DNA from: a virus
DNA length: 25,412 nucleotides
IMG/VR virus record: IMGVR_UViG_3300013010_002751
Span: 1-25,412 of that record
Strand: one strand, 5' to 3'
A program made the position numbers and the translations under genes. This document shows positions 13,842 through 22,723 of this stretch, piece after piece. The notes beneath the pieces were generated by a model, which saw only the letters and a list, made by a program, of their open reading frames with translations, searched no databases and was not told where the DNA came from. Within the stretch, counting starts at the first letter, position 1. Each line of letters opens with the position of its first letter.

Positions 13842-15293
13842 ATGAATAAAAGTTTTAAACATCTTCCTAAAGACAAAAGGAAGAAAATTATGTTAATCTG
13901 TGATGACATTAGAGTACACTCAGGAGTTGCAACTGTAGCAAAAGAAATAGTATGTGGTACAGCACATCATTTCAATTGGGTAAATGTAGGAGGGGCTATT
14001 AAACACCCAGAAGCTGGTAAAAGGTTAGATATTTCTGTATCTACCAATGAACAGTCTAATATAGAGGATTCATCTGTATTTATTTATGCGGTACATAATT
14101 ATGGTACAGCTCAAGAGATAAATAACATATTTCAATTGGAAAAACCAGATGCAATTATGTTAATTACAGACCCAAGGTACTTTCAACATATATTTAATAT
14201 GGAGGACCAATTAAGGAAATTGGCACCTATAACTTACTTAAATATTTGGGATGATTACCCAGCTCCTAGATATAACCAACCTTACTACGAAGCATGTGAT
14301 TTATTAATGGGTATATCTAAACAAACCGTTAATATTAATAAATTAGTTTTAAAAGATTGTGACAATAGTAAAAGGGTATTTAAGTATATCCCTCATGGTT
14401 TAAATGAAAAAGAATTATATCCTATGTCTACCACAGAAAGAAGTGATGCGGGTTTTAAAACATTCCAAAAATCAGTATTAGGAAGTAATGATATAGATTT
14501 TACTTTATTTTTTAATTCAAGAAACATACGTAGAAAAGCAATTCCAGATACTATGATGGCATTTAGGTCATTTTTAGATTCATTACCAAGAGAAAAGGCA
14601 TTAAAATGTAGATTATTATTACATACAGAATTAGTAACAGACCACGGTACTGATTTAGGTAAAGTAGCAGAATATTTATTTGGTGAGGATTATGAAGAAT
14701 GTATAGTTTTTTCTCATAAAAAGGTATCACGTAAAGAATTAAATTATTTATATAACTTAGCCGATTGTCAAATTCTTTTAACATCAAATGAAGGTTGGGG
14801 GTTAACTCTTACTGAGGCAATGTTAACAGGAACCCCTATTATAGCTAACACTACAGGTGGTATGCAAGACCAAATGAGGTTTGTTGATAGTAAAGGTAAA
14901 TGGTTTGAACCAGATGCTGATATTCCTTCTAACCATAGAGGTACATTTAAAGAACATGGTGAATGGGCATTTCCAGTTTATCCTACTTCAAGATCAATAC
15001 AAGGTTCACCTCCTACACCTTATATCTATGATGACAGATGTGCATGGGAAGATGCTTGTGATAGAATAAAAGAATTATATTCTTTAAGTGATGAAGAACG
15101 TAGATCAAGAGGAGTAAAAGGTAGGGAATGGGCTATTAGTGATGAAGCAGGGTTTACAACCACCCATCAAGCACAAAGGGTAATGGAGGCATTTGATGAG
15201 TTATTTGAGAAATGGGAACCAAGAGAAACATTCGAAATAGTAAATGCAACAGAACATAAAGGAAAATTTTTAAATCATAAAATCACATATTAA
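13842..15293 (+). CDS. GT-B glycosyltransferase (GT4-like)
   Basis: 483 residues. The N-terminal domain begins I-M-L-I-C-D-D with a glycine-containing loop S-G-V-A (27-30). The C-terminal domain has the retaining GT4 signature S-N-E-G-W-G-L-T-L-T-E-A-M at 315-327, with the two glutamates eight residues apart that bind the nucleotide sugar, followed by G-T-P-I-I-A-N. It has no signal peptide or membrane segment. It is the first enzyme of the sugar block, and its stop overlaps the next ATG (TAATG). Donor and acceptor are unknown. Confidence 0.9.
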   Translation: MNKSFKHLPKDKRKKIMLICDDIRVHSGVATVAKEIVCGTAHHFNWVNVGGAIKHPEAGKRLDISVSTNEQSNIEDSSVFIYAVHNYGTAQEINNIFQLEKPDAIMLITDPRYFQHIFNMEDQLRKLAPITYLNIWDDYPAPRYNQPYYEACDLLMGISKQTVNINKLVLKDCDNSKRVFKYIPHGLNEKELYPMSTTERSDAGFKTFQKSVLGSNDIDFTLFFNSRNIRRKAIPDTMMAFRSFLDSLPREKALKCRLLLHTELVTDHGTDLGKVAEYLFGEDYEECIVFSHKKVSRKELNYLYNLADCQILLTSNEGWGLTLTEAMLTGTPIIANTTGGMQDQMRFVDSKGKWFEPDADIPSNHRGTFKEHGEWAFPVYPTSRSIQGSPPTPYIYDDRCAWEDACDRIKELYSLSDEERRSRGVKGREWAISDEAGFTTTHQAQRVMEAFDELFEKWEPRETFEIVNATEHKGKFLNHKITY

Positions 15294-16570
15294 TGAATAA
15301 ACCAGTTTTTATAATAAGTTGTCCATTTGATACTTATAGTGGATATGGAGGTAGATCTCGGGATATAGTCAAGGCAATTATTGAAACCGAAAAATACGAT
15401 GTAAAGTTATTATCTCAAAGATGGGGAGATACCCCCTTTGGTTTCTGTGAAAGCCATAAAGAATGGGAATTCTTATTAGACCATAAAGTAATAAAAATAG
15501 ATAACAAACCAGACATTTGGATGCAGATTACAATCCCAAGTGAATTTCAATCTGTAGGTACATATAATATTGGGTGTACTGCTGGAATTGAAAGTAGTTT
15601 ATGTGATTCTACATGGATAGAGGGGTTAAATAGAATGGATATGAATTGGGTGTCATCCCAACATTCTAAAAATGTATTTGCTGTTACTAAGTTTGAGAAA
15701 AGAGATAAGCAAACCCAACAAATTATTGGTACAATAGAAATAGAAAAACCAATTCATGTTGTATTAGAGGGAGTAAATTTAGATGTTTATAAATTTTTAC
15801 CAAATAATGAAGTATCATTAGATCTAACTTCTATCCCAGAATCCTTTTGTTTCTTATTTGTGGGGCACTGGATGAATGGAAATATAGGCCATGATAGAAA
15901 AAATGTTGGGTTATTAGTAAAATATTTCTTTGATACATTCAAAGGTACTAAATCTCCACCTGCTTTAATTTTAAAGTCATCAACTGGGAGGAATAGTTAC
16001 ATGAGTAGAGAAGAATTATTATCTAAAATACTTAAAATTAAAAAATTATATTTTAAAGGGGTTAAAAACTTACCTAATATCTATATATTAAATGGGGCTC
16101 TATCAGACCAAGATATGAATGAGCTTTATAATCACCCTAAAGTCAAAGCTATGGTTAGTTTAACTAAAGGGGAAGGATATGGAAGACCCTTAGCTGAATT
16201 TTGTTTATCTAAAAAACCAATGATTACCACTAATTGGTCAGGACACACAGATTTCATCGATCCTGAATTTTCAACATTATTACCAGGAACTTTAGAAAAA
16301 GTAGATGCGTCTGCCGCTAATCAGTGGTTAAAAGCAGAATCACAGTGGTTCCAAGTAGATGGACCTACTACTACAAGAGTCCTTAATGATGTATTTAAAA
16401 ATTATAAAAAATATATTGTAGGAGGTAAAAAGCAGGGACATAAAATTAAAACACAATTTGATTATGGTAGTATGAGTAAACTAGTTGGCACTATTTTAAA
16501 ACATAATATACCAGAATTCGCAAAAAAGGTAGAATTAACTTTACCTAATTTACAAACACCTAAATTATAA
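15293..16570 (+). CDS. GT-B glycosyltransferase (second)
   Basis: 425 residues. The N-terminus has a first strand and glycine loop, Y-S-G-Y-G-G-R-S-R-D (15-24). The C-terminal domain has F-V-G-H-W (189-193) and S-L-T-K-G-E-G-Y-G-R-P-L-A-E-F at 289-303, a variant of the donor-binding E-x7-E motif, followed by P-M-I-T-T-N-W-S-G. It is more divergent than the previous enzyme, to which it is translationally coupled. The R-K-N segment after the first C-terminal strand probably contacts the donor diphosphate. Activity is likely; specificity cannot be read. Confidence 0.87.
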   Translation: MNKPVFIISCPFDTYSGYGGRSRDIVKAIIETEKYDVKLLSQRWGDTPFGFCESHKEWEFLLDHKVIKIDNKPDIWMQITIPSEFQSVGTYNIGCTAGIESSLCDSTWIEGLNRMDMNWVSSQHSKNVFAVTKFEKRDKQTQQIIGTIEIEKPIHVVLEGVNLDVYKFLPNNEVSLDLTSIPESFCFLFVGHWMNGNIGHDRKNVGLLVKYFFDTFKGTKSPPALILKSSTGRNSYMSREELLSKILKIKKLYFKGVKNLPNIYILNGALSDQDMNELYNHPKVKAMVSLTKGEGYGRPLAEFCLSKKPMITTNWSGHTDFIDPEFSTLLPGTLEKVDASAANQWLKAESQWFQVDGPTTTRVLNDVFKNYKKYIVGGKKQGHKIKTQFDYGSMSKLVGTILKHNIPEFAKKVELTLPNLQTPKL

Positions 16571-16573
16571 AAC

Positions 16574-17032
16574 ATGCAATACGACGAAATAATTGAATGT
16601 CCTAAATCTGGCGGCGATTTATGTTACAAAATTGAAGTAAGCGCAGATATAACGCAATATATGAGTTTATCATGTGGTTTTTGGTCCAATACTTTATTAA
16701 AGGTGGATTCTGACTTCTACAATGAACAAATGGAACTACTCCCAGAATTATATAAAGCTTTAGCTTGGTTAGATACTAAAACCGATTTAATTTGGCTACC
16801 TACTAATGTAAATGTTCCAGAATTAGGGATGATTTATGCTAGTGGAACAAACCCAGAAGAATGGGAATGGGTGGCAGTTAAAGCTGTAAAATTAGATGAA
16901 CCCATTGAAGACAAAATGGGTAATAAACTTGATTATAAACCAGATATGAAATCAGCAAAATCTTTTAAAGAACGTGATTTTATAGAAGCCCTTGATTATA
17001 TTGGGGCATTACCACAAAATCCAGAAGCCTAA
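16574..17032 (+). CDS. Conserved-looking protein of unknown function in the sugar block
   Basis: 152 residues, no known catalytic motif. It has a cysteine-containing start E-C-P-K-S-G-G-D-L-C-Y-K, then Y-M-S-L-S-C-G-F-W-S-N-T, and an aromatic/acidic middle with E-E-W-E-W-V-A-V-K-A-V. The pattern reminds me of unknown proteins in marine T4-like phages, but I cannot name a family. It lies 3 bases after one glycosyltransferase and 2 bases before the next and is clearly co-transcribed. Confidence 0.78.
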   Translation: MQYDEIIECPKSGGDLCYKIEVSADITQYMSLSCGFWSNTLLKVDSDFYNEQMELLPELYKALAWLDTKTDLIWLPTNVNVPELGMIYASGTNPEEWEWVAVKAVKLDEPIEDKMGNKLDYKPDMKSAKSFKERDFIEALDYIGALPQNPEA

Positions 17033-17034
17033 AT

Positions 17035-17664
17035 ATGAAAATCAGTTATGCAATAACGGTATGTGATGAGTTTCTTGAAATACAGAGACTCCTCTCATTA
17101 TTGTTAAATAATAAAAGAAGACAAGATGAAGTCGTAGTACTAGTTGATTTATCCAAAAATAAACCAACATCTGAATTACTAAGATATCTTCATGAACTAA
17201 GCTCAGAAGATTATATTACTTTAATTGAAGATAATTTTAATAGACATTTTGCTAATTGGAAAAACATATTAACTAAGGCATGTAAAGGAGATTATATATT
17301 CCAAATTGATGCTGATGAATTACCAAACCTTACACTAATAAAAAATCTACCCGCTATATTAGAATCTAACCCGGACAACGAAGTATATTTAGTCCCAAGA
17401 GTAAATACAGTAGAAGGATTAACATCAGAGCATATTAATTTATGGAGATGGAATGTTAATGATAAAGGATGGGTAAATTGGCCTGATTATCAATGGCGTA
17501 TTTGGAAAAACAAACCAGAAATTAAATGGAAAAATAAAGTTCACGAAGTGTTATCTGGTCATAAATCTTATGCTGCACTGCCTTCCCAAGAAGAATTAGC
17601 TCTATATCACCCAAAAGACATTGAACGCCAGGAAAAACAAAATAACTATTACAACACACTATGA
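17035..17664 (+). CDS. GT-A glycosyltransferase (family 2-like)
   Basis: 209 residues. The GT-A start I-S-Y-A-I-T-V-C-D-E is followed by the metal-binding D-A-D-E at 92-95. The later W-P-D-Y-Q-W-R-I-W-K and W-K-N-K-V-H-E blocks are typical of family 2 members with an SPBc2 SunS/WaaE-like core. It is short, and the C-terminal acceptor part ends soon after the H-E motif. It overlaps the methyltransferase by 4 bases (ATGA). Confidence 0.88.
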   Translation: MKISYAITVCDEFLEIQRLLSLLLNNKRRQDEVVVLVDLSKNKPTSELLRYLHELSSEDYITLIEDNFNRHFANWKNILTKACKGDYIFQIDADELPNLTLIKNLPAILESNPDNEVYLVPRVNTVEGLTSEHINLWRWNVNDKGWVNWPDYQWRIWKNKPEIKWKNKVHEVLSGHKSYAALPSQEELALYHPKDIERQEKQNNYYNTL

Positions 17665-18242
17665 AAACATTAAATGAAATTTACTTAGAACATTCTGATC
17701 CAAACCCAAGGGGAGGGCATGGAGATAAGGGGACAGCTCACTCCTATATTGATTCATATGAAAGATTGCTTACACCTTATAGAAATAAAATAACTAACTT
17801 ACTTGAAATTGGTATAGCATATGGTGAATCTTTAGAGATGTGGTATAAATTCTTTAATAAAGGTAAAATTTATGGTGCTGATATACATGATAGAGAAATA
17901 TATAGTAATGTAATTAAGCCTGGTGGCTATAAAGAAGATAAACGATTTAAAATTTGGATTGAGGATGCTACACAATATCCTTTTTTAGATATTATTGAAG
18001 ACATTAATTTTGATATTGTAGTAGATGATGGTTCACACCGTTTACAGGACCAACTCCAAACATTTAAAATGTTTAAAAAATCTAATAAAATAAATAAAGG
18101 TGGAATTTATATAATTGAAGATGTAGATAATTTAGATAAGGTAAAACCCCTATTTGAAGAATTACATGAAAATTGTGAAATAATAGATTTACGTGAGGTA
18201 AAAGGAAGATTTGATGATGTATTAATAGTATATAAATTTTAA
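17661..18242 (+). CDS. SAM-dependent methyltransferase (macrocin O-MT-like)
   Basis: 193 residues. L-L-E-I-G-I-A-Y-G-E-S at 47-57 is the SAM-binding motif I. F-D-I-V-V-D-D-G-S-H at 117-126 gives the D-D-G-S-H metal/catalytic site seen in MycE/TylF-type sugar O-methyltransferases and cephalosporin-hydroxylase-like proteins, and G-G-I-Y-I-I-E-D follows. Within the sugar block it probably methylates a sugar hydroxyl, which is inferred from family and context. Confidence 0.85.
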   Translation: MKTLNEIYLEHSDPNPRGGHGDKGTAHSYIDSYERLLTPYRNKITNLLEIGIAYGESLEMWYKFFNKGKIYGADIHDREIYSNVIKPGGYKEDKRFKIWIEDATQYPFLDIIEDINFDIVVDDGSHRLQDQLQTFKMFKKSNKINKGGIYIIEDVDNLDKVKPLFEELHENCEIIDLREVKGRFDDVLIVYKF

Positions 18243-18245
18243 TAT

Positions 18246-19043
18246 ATGATTAGTATAATTATCCCAACATACAGAAACCCAGAATATTTAGATATATGTT
18301 TAAAGTCATGTATTGAACAACAACATAATGAGAATGAAATTATAGTTGCTGTTGACGGTTTTATTGAAGAAAGTCAACATATTTTAGACAAATATGAAAA
18401 AAATATTAGTGTCTTAGATTTAGGTCAAAATCAAGGTATGCAAACAGCACTTAACTTAGGTGTAATGAATGCTACTAATGAAAAAATATTCATTGTAAAC
18501 GATGATAATGTTTTTTGTAAAGACTTTGATCTAGAGATCGAAACAGATTTTGGTGAAAGAACAATATTAACATTAAACCAAATTGAACCTACAGGGCCTG
18601 GTATATTTAACTTCCCAGTTAAAGATTTTGGTCGTACACCTAAAGAATTTAAATATAATGAATTTATTAAGTATGAAGATTCAATTAAAGAAGATGAATT
18701 AACAACTGAAGGTGGAATATTCCCATTTGCTATGTATAAAAAATATTATTTGGCTGTTGGTGGGTTTGACACAATGTATAATTCTCCATTTATTTGTGAT
18801 TGGGATTTTTTCTTAAAACTAGACTTAATTGGGTTTAATTTTGCTAGAACATTAGGAGCACATTTATACCACTTTGGTAGTTCAGCAACTAAAAACGGGA
18901 AAGAAGCCGATAGGTTTAAGGCATCTGAAAACCCAGCAGCACAAACTTTTATGTATAAGTGGGGTATTCCTCCTCAACTATTTGAAAACAATAGTCATAA
19001 TCCTAAAAATGGCTTAACTATAAAGGGTATAAAATTTAATTAA
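18246..19043 (+). CDS. GT-A glycosyltransferase (family 2)
   Basis: 265 residues. The start I-S-I-I-I-P-T-Y-R-N is the classic GT2 first strand. The metal site is V-N-D-D-N-V at 84-89. G-G-F-D-T near residue 177 and C-D-W-D-F-F are the acceptor-side motifs. The acidic insertion between (about 135-160) is larger than usual. It shares one base with the next gene (TAATG). Substrates unknown. Confidence 0.9.
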   Translation: MISIIIPTYRNPEYLDICLKSCIEQQHNENEIIVAVDGFIEESQHILDKYEKNISVLDLGQNQGMQTALNLGVMNATNEKIFIVNDDNVFCKDFDLEIETDFGERTILTLNQIEPTGPGIFNFPVKDFGRTPKEFKYNEFIKYEDSIKEDELTTEGGIFPFAMYKKYYLAVGGFDTMYNSPFICDWDFFLKLDLIGFNFARTLGAHLYHFGSSATKNGKEADRFKASENPAAQTFMYKWGIPPQLFENNSHNPKNGLTIKGIKFN

Positions 19044-19732
19044 TGAGAATAATTTATAGAATATCAGATACTGGTTATAGTAAAGTAAAACCTGATTATA
19101 TCAACAATGAAAATTGTCTAGCAAATGCTACAAAAGTACTTGAAGGGGCTATTTTTTATGTTATAGCAGATAATACTTCACCCGAGACTAATGATATGAT
19201 ACAGAAATACATTACAAAAGATGGTGTAGAATATGTAAGTAAGGGTAATGGAGCAGCAACATTTAATTTAGCGTTAGATAAGGCCTTGACTTATAACGAT
19301 GATGAAATTGTTTACTTTATAGAAAATGATTATTTACACAAACCAGATTCATTAAAAATAATTCAAGAAGCATTTGAATTAGGAGCATCATTTGTATCAT
19401 TATATGACCACCCAGACAAATATATTGGACCAGAACAAGGTGGTAACCCATATTGTAAAGGTGGTGCTGAAGATACTAGGGTATACAAGACAGATTCCGT
19501 ACATTGGAAGATAACAAATAGTACAACTATGACATTTGCTGCTAAAGTTAGTACATTAAAAGAAAATGAAGACATACTTAGAAAACATACATCAGGAACA
19601 CATCCAAATGATTTTCAAATGTTTCTAGAATTACGAGAACAAAATAAATTATTAATAACATCGATACCAGGTTATTCAACCCATGGGGAAACAGCTTGGT
19701 TATCACCTTTAACAGATTGGGGTAAAATATGA
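19043..19732 (+). CDS. GT-A-like glycosyltransferase
   Basis: 229 residues. I call this from the GT-A-type metal site V-Y-F-I-E-N-D-Y-L-H (90-99), where E-N-D replaces D-x-D, from N-G-A-A-T-F-N-L-A-L-D-K-A (69-81), typical of family 2-like enzymes, and from the final S-T-H-G-E-T-A-W-L-S-P-L. It is divergent and lacks the usual N-terminal P-x-Y-N. The end overlaps the epimerase by 4 bases. A similar unmodified fold with another role cannot be ruled out. Confidence 0.78.
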   Translation: MRIIYRISDTGYSKVKPDYINNENCLANATKVLEGAIFYVIADNTSPETNDMIQKYITKDGVEYVSKGNGAATFNLALDKALTYNDDEIVYFIENDYLHKPDSLKIIQEAFELGASFVSLYDHPDKYIGPEQGGNPYCKGGAEDTRVYKTDSVHWKITNSTTMTFAAKVSTLKENEDILRKHTSGTHPNDFQMFLELREQNKLLITSIPGYSTHGETAWLSPLTDWGKI

Positions 19733-20730
19733 GTAAGAAAGTATTAATTACAGGAGTTGCGGGATTATTAGGTAGTAGATTAGCTGACTGGATAATAGAA
19801 AATAAACCAGAATACAAGGTGGTAGGTATAGATGACTTAAGTGGTGGTTTTGAAGAAAACATCAACCCTAAAGTTGATTTTTGGCAAATGGATTTAGTGA
19901 ACCACCCAATTGAAAATTGCTTTGAAGTAAATAAATTTGATTATGTATTTCATTTTGCTGCTTATGCTGCTGAGGGTTTATCACCATTTATCCGTAGTTT
20001 CAATTATGATAACAATTTAAAGTCTACAGCCCGCATAGTCAATGAGTGCATAAAAACTGACGTTAAAAGATTGGTATTTACCTCAACTTTAGCCGTATAT
20101 GGTCATGGTAGTGGAGGTATATTTGATGAAACACAACAACAATCCCCAATTGACCCTTATGGGGTTGCAAAATATGCTTGTGAAATGGATATTCAAATTG
20201 CCAACGAACAACATGGGTTAGATTATTGTATTATTAGACCTCATAATGTATATGGGATTAAACAAAATATATGGGATAAGTATAGAAACGTACTAGGTAT
20301 ATGGATGTTCCAGTATTTAAATAATCAACCCCTAACTATATTTGGAGATGGGGAACAAACAAGGGCATTTAGTTATATAGATGACTCATTAGAACCTCTA
20401 TGGAATGCAGCTGTAAGGCCTGAAGCTAGTAAGGAAACCATTAACTTAGGTGGTATTGAAGAATATTCAATAAAGGAAGCAGCTGAAGTATTAAAAGAAA
20501 TAATGGGTGCTGAAAAAGTGGTTCATTTAGAAGGAAGACATGAAGTAAAACATTCAATACCAACATACCAAAAATCAGTTGATATATTAGGTTTTGAACA
20601 TAAAACTTCGTTAAAAGAGGGTTTAACTGAAATGTGGGAATGGGCTAAAAAACAACCTATGAGAGAACGTTTTGTATGGCCCAGTTATGAGTTAGAAAAA
20701 GGTATTTATTCATTCTGGAGAAATAAATAA
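19729..20730 (+). CDS. NAD-dependent sugar epimerase/dehydratase
   Basis: 333 residues of the extended short-chain dehydrogenase family. G-V-A-G-L-L-G at 9-15 is the G-x-x-G-x-x-G NAD loop, D36 after the second strand fits NAD use, T-S-T-L-A-V-Y-G (118-125) precedes the active site, and Tyr144-x-x-x-Lys148 (Y-G-V-A-K) is the catalytic pair. R-P-H-N-V-Y-G follows. It would epimerise or dehydrate a UDP- or GDP-sugar to supply the block's transferases, possibly like UDP-glucose 4-epimerase. The stop is 1 base before the dehydrogenase ATG. Confidence 0.92.
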   Translation: MSKKVLITGVAGLLGSRLADWIIENKPEYKVVGIDDLSGGFEENINPKVDFWQMDLVNHPIENCFEVNKFDYVFHFAAYAAEGLSPFIRSFNYDNNLKSTARIVNECIKTDVKRLVFTSTLAVYGHGSGGIFDETQQQSPIDPYGVAKYACEMDIQIANEQHGLDYCIIRPHNVYGIKQNIWDKYRNVLGIWMFQYLNNQPLTIFGDGEQTRAFSYIDDSLEPLWNAAVRPEASKETINLGGIEEYSIKEAAEVLKEIMGAEKVVHLEGRHEVKHSIPTYQKSVDILGFEHKTSLKEGLTEMWEWAKKQPMRERFVWPSYELEKGIYSFWRNK

Positions 20731-20731
20731 T

Positions 20732-21556
20732 ATGAAAATAGGAATAATAGGTCAAGGATTTGTTGGTAATGCCATTTACCAAAAATTTAAAAATTATTAC
20801 GATGTTAAAACCTTTGATATAAAAGGTATGGTGTATTGTAATAGTAATGAACAAAAAACATTAGATAACGAAGTAGTATTTATTTGTTTACCAACACCAA
20901 TGAACCCAGATGGTAGCTGCCATATAAATATAGTTGAAGCAGCCATTAAACGTGTATTTGAATTTGGTGTTGCTAAAATAGTAGTAATCAAATCAACAGT
21001 ACCCCCAGGCACAGTAGCAAAATGGAATGAACAATTTCCTAGTTTAAACATTGTATTTAATCCTGAGTTTTTAACTGAAGCAAATGCAGTAAATGATTTT
21101 GAAAATCAAACTAGAATTATATTGGGCGGGCCTAGAAAAGGTACTACTAAATTAAAAACTATATATTCTAAAGTGTTTCCTAAAGCAACTATAGTTAAAA
21201 CTGATTCAACATATGCTGAAATGATTAAATATGTTACTAATAGCTTCCTAGCTACTAAAGTATCATTTGCAAATGAAATGTATCAAATATGTGAGGGATT
21301 AGATGTTGATTATGATAAGGTAATTGAATATGCTTGTTATGACGAACGTTTAGGAAAATCACATTGGAATGTACCAGGGCCAGATGGGGATTTTGGTTAT
21401 GGTGGTCATTGTTTTCCAAAAGATGTCCAAGCCCTCATATCAGTTGCTGAAAATTTAGGAATATTTCCTGAAATATTAATTAGTACTAATGAAAAAAATA
21501 ATGAGGTGCGAAATAATAAAGATTGGGAAAAAATGAAAGGTAGAGCTGTAATATAA
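20732..21556 (+). CDS. UDP-glucose/GDP-mannose dehydrogenase, C-terminal domain missing
   Basis: 274 residues, against about 390-440 for the family. The NAD loop G-Q-G-F-V-G (7-12), S-T-V-P-P-G-T (88-94), Lys166 with Asn170 in M-I-K-Y-V-T-N-S-F, and the catalytic Cys227 in G-G-H-C-F-P-K-D are all present. The protein ends about 47 residues after this cysteine, so the C-terminal UDP-sugar-binding domain is absent. The stop is followed at once by the next regulatory region and no remnant of that domain is visible. It may oxidise a sugar nucleotide to a uronic acid with altered binding, or use a partner protein. Confidence 0.88.
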   Translation: MKIGIIGQGFVGNAIYQKFKNYYDVKTFDIKGMVYCNSNEQKTLDNEVVFICLPTPMNPDGSCHINIVEAAIKRVFEFGVAKIVVIKSTVPPGTVAKWNEQFPSLNIVFNPEFLTEANAVNDFENQTRIILGGPRKGTTKLKTIYSKVFPKATIVKTDSTYAEMIKYVTNSFLATKVSFANEMYQICEGLDVDYDKVIEYACYDERLGKSHWNVPGPDGDFGYGGHCFPKDVQALISVAENLGIFPEILISTNEKNNEVRNNKDWEKMKGRAVI

Positions 21557-21557
21557 A

Positions 21558-21571
21558 TTAGGGTACCCTAA
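21558..21571 (+). terminator. Palindrome after the sugar block
   Basis: TTAGGGTACCCTAA is a perfect 14-base palindrome 1 base after the UDP-sugar dehydrogenase stop, followed by AAAATTTATC. As RNA it can form only a short stem with loop GUAC, so it is a weak terminator at best. Its position before a promoter box copies the layout at 2106-2136. Confidence 0.4.
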
Positions 21572-21581
21572 AAATTTATCG

Positions 21582-21590
21582 TATATTTAT
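21582..21590 (+). promoter_or_regulatory. Promoter -7 box before the small-protein region
   Basis: TATATTTAT preceded by ATCG, 18 bases before the ATG at 21609. It matches the boxes at 2128 and 7556 in sequence and distance. No TTG lies at the expected -33 position. Confidence 0.45.
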
Positions 21591-21608
21591 TAAAATAAAT
21601 ACAATAAT

Positions 21609-21935
21609 ATGAACATAAAAATGATACCCTGTATTAAGTGTAAAAAAGACATGCCTGAGTTACGACTAACTCAGTATGGATATAAAGTGTGTGTAAATTG
21701 CTCCACAGTAGGAAGCAAACGGGGGATACCTGTAATGAGGGGAACAGGTGACCATACTTGGACCGAAACTATAATAATGGAGGAAGACCAATATGAGCAA
21801 TTTGTAATAGCAACCGCTAAGGAACGTGGTGAGAAAAATACATCTAAAATTGAAATGTTAGATACAGATAACTCTGAACGTAACTTACAAGGACCATTTA
21901 CAATCATCAATTCCCCAGATAAAATTAAAAATTAA
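21609..21935 (+). CDS. Zinc-ribbon protein of unknown function
   Basis: 108 residues. Cys8-x-x-Cys11 and Cys28-x-x-Cys31 form a compact zinc ribbon of the kind found in DNA- or RNA-binding and transcription proteins. The remainder is acidic, with T-E-T-I-I-M-E-E-D-Q-Y-E-Q-F and a charged tail. It is the first gene after a promoter and shares one base with the ATG of the next gene (TAATG). A transcription-factor role is possible but not shown. Confidence 0.8.
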   Translation: MNIKMIPCIKCKKDMPELRLTQYGYKVCVNCSTVGSKRGIPVMRGTGDHTWTETIIMEEDQYEQFVIATAKERGEKNTSKIEMLDTDNSERNLQGPFTIINSPDKIKN

Positions 21936-22552
21936 TGCCTAAGGCAAAACCTTTATCTAAAGAGCAAATTGTAGCTGCCCAATCGAAAACTTTATCGAAT
22001 ATGGCGGCTGCAAGGTACCTTCATGTTTCATATCAACATTATAAAAGGTACGCTAAATTATATAAATTATTTGCTGACCATAAAAACCAAAGTGGGAAAG
22101 GTATCCCTAAGTTTTTAAATAATGGGAAGAAAGACCCGGCATTGTTAGATATAATTGAAGGAAGAGTAAATGCTTCTTCATTTTCACCCGCAAAAATTAA
22201 GTATAGACTTATAGAAGAGGGATATTTATTAGAAGAATGCTCTATGTGTAGTTTTAAGGAACGTAGGGTACTCGATTATAAAATACCTTTATTATTACAC
22301 TTTAAAGATAACAATAAGTCTAATTATAGTAAAAGTAATACTGAATTATTATGTTACAATCACTATTTCCTAACAGTTGGAGACATATTTACAGATAAGG
22401 ATGTTAAACAAATTGAATCTCACCAGGAACACTTTGGTACTACTGATAAAATTGAATGGGAGGTCGATTCTTATCATTTACAACGTTTAAAAGAATTAGG
22501 TTTAGATGGAGATGATGATGACGATCCTAACCAATACATAAGTAGAATATAA
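21935..22552 (+). CDS. HTH protein with HNH-like zinc finger
   Basis: 205 residues. The N-terminus (about 8-45, N-M-A-A-A-R-Y-L-H-V-S-Y-Q-H-Y-K-R-Y) has the spacing of a helix-turn-helix. The middle has C-S-M-C (102-105), L-L-L-H-F-K-D-N-N (119-127) and E-L-L-C-Y-N-H-Y (137-144), the C-x2-C, H, N and C-x2-H pattern of HNH-type endonuclease fingers. The first catalytic His position reads H-F rather than the usual H-H or D-H, so catalysis is uncertain. A five-aspartate run lies near the C-terminus. It could be a homing-type nuclease, or a DNA-binding regulator derived from one. Confidence 0.7.
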   Translation: MPKAKPLSKEQIVAAQSKTLSNMAAARYLHVSYQHYKRYAKLYKLFADHKNQSGKGIPKFLNNGKKDPALLDIIEGRVNASSFSPAKIKYRLIEEGYLLEECSMCSFKERRVLDYKIPLLLHFKDNNKSNYSKSNTELLCYNHYFLTVGDIFTDKDVKQIESHQEHFGTTDKIEWEVDSYHLQRLKELGLDGDDDDDPNQYISRI

Positions 22553-22722
22553 TGAAAAAAGCTAGATCCATAGATAAAAAACATCAAAAGTTAGTCAAAG
22601 ACTATGATAATCAAAAATCTAAACATTTAGAAAGACTTGCCACAAAATGTTTGGCTGCCGATGAAAAGTTTCGTAAATTACGGGATAAGAAAATCAAAGG
22701 TGATTTCTTAAAAAACTTTTAA
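22552..22722 (+). CDS. Small basic helical protein (56 residues)
   Basis: 56 residues, from an ATG sharing one base with the preceding stop. About 17 Lys/Arg residues occur in a heptad-like helix (K-H-Q-K-L-V-K-D-Y, H-L-E-R-L-A-T-K, E-K-F-R-K-L-R). It could be a coiled coil and could bind nucleic acid. No family recognised. Confidence 0.65.
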   Translation: MKKARSIDKKHQKLVKDYDNQKSKHLERLATKCLAADEKFRKLRDKKIKGDFLKNF

Positions 22723-22723
22723 T

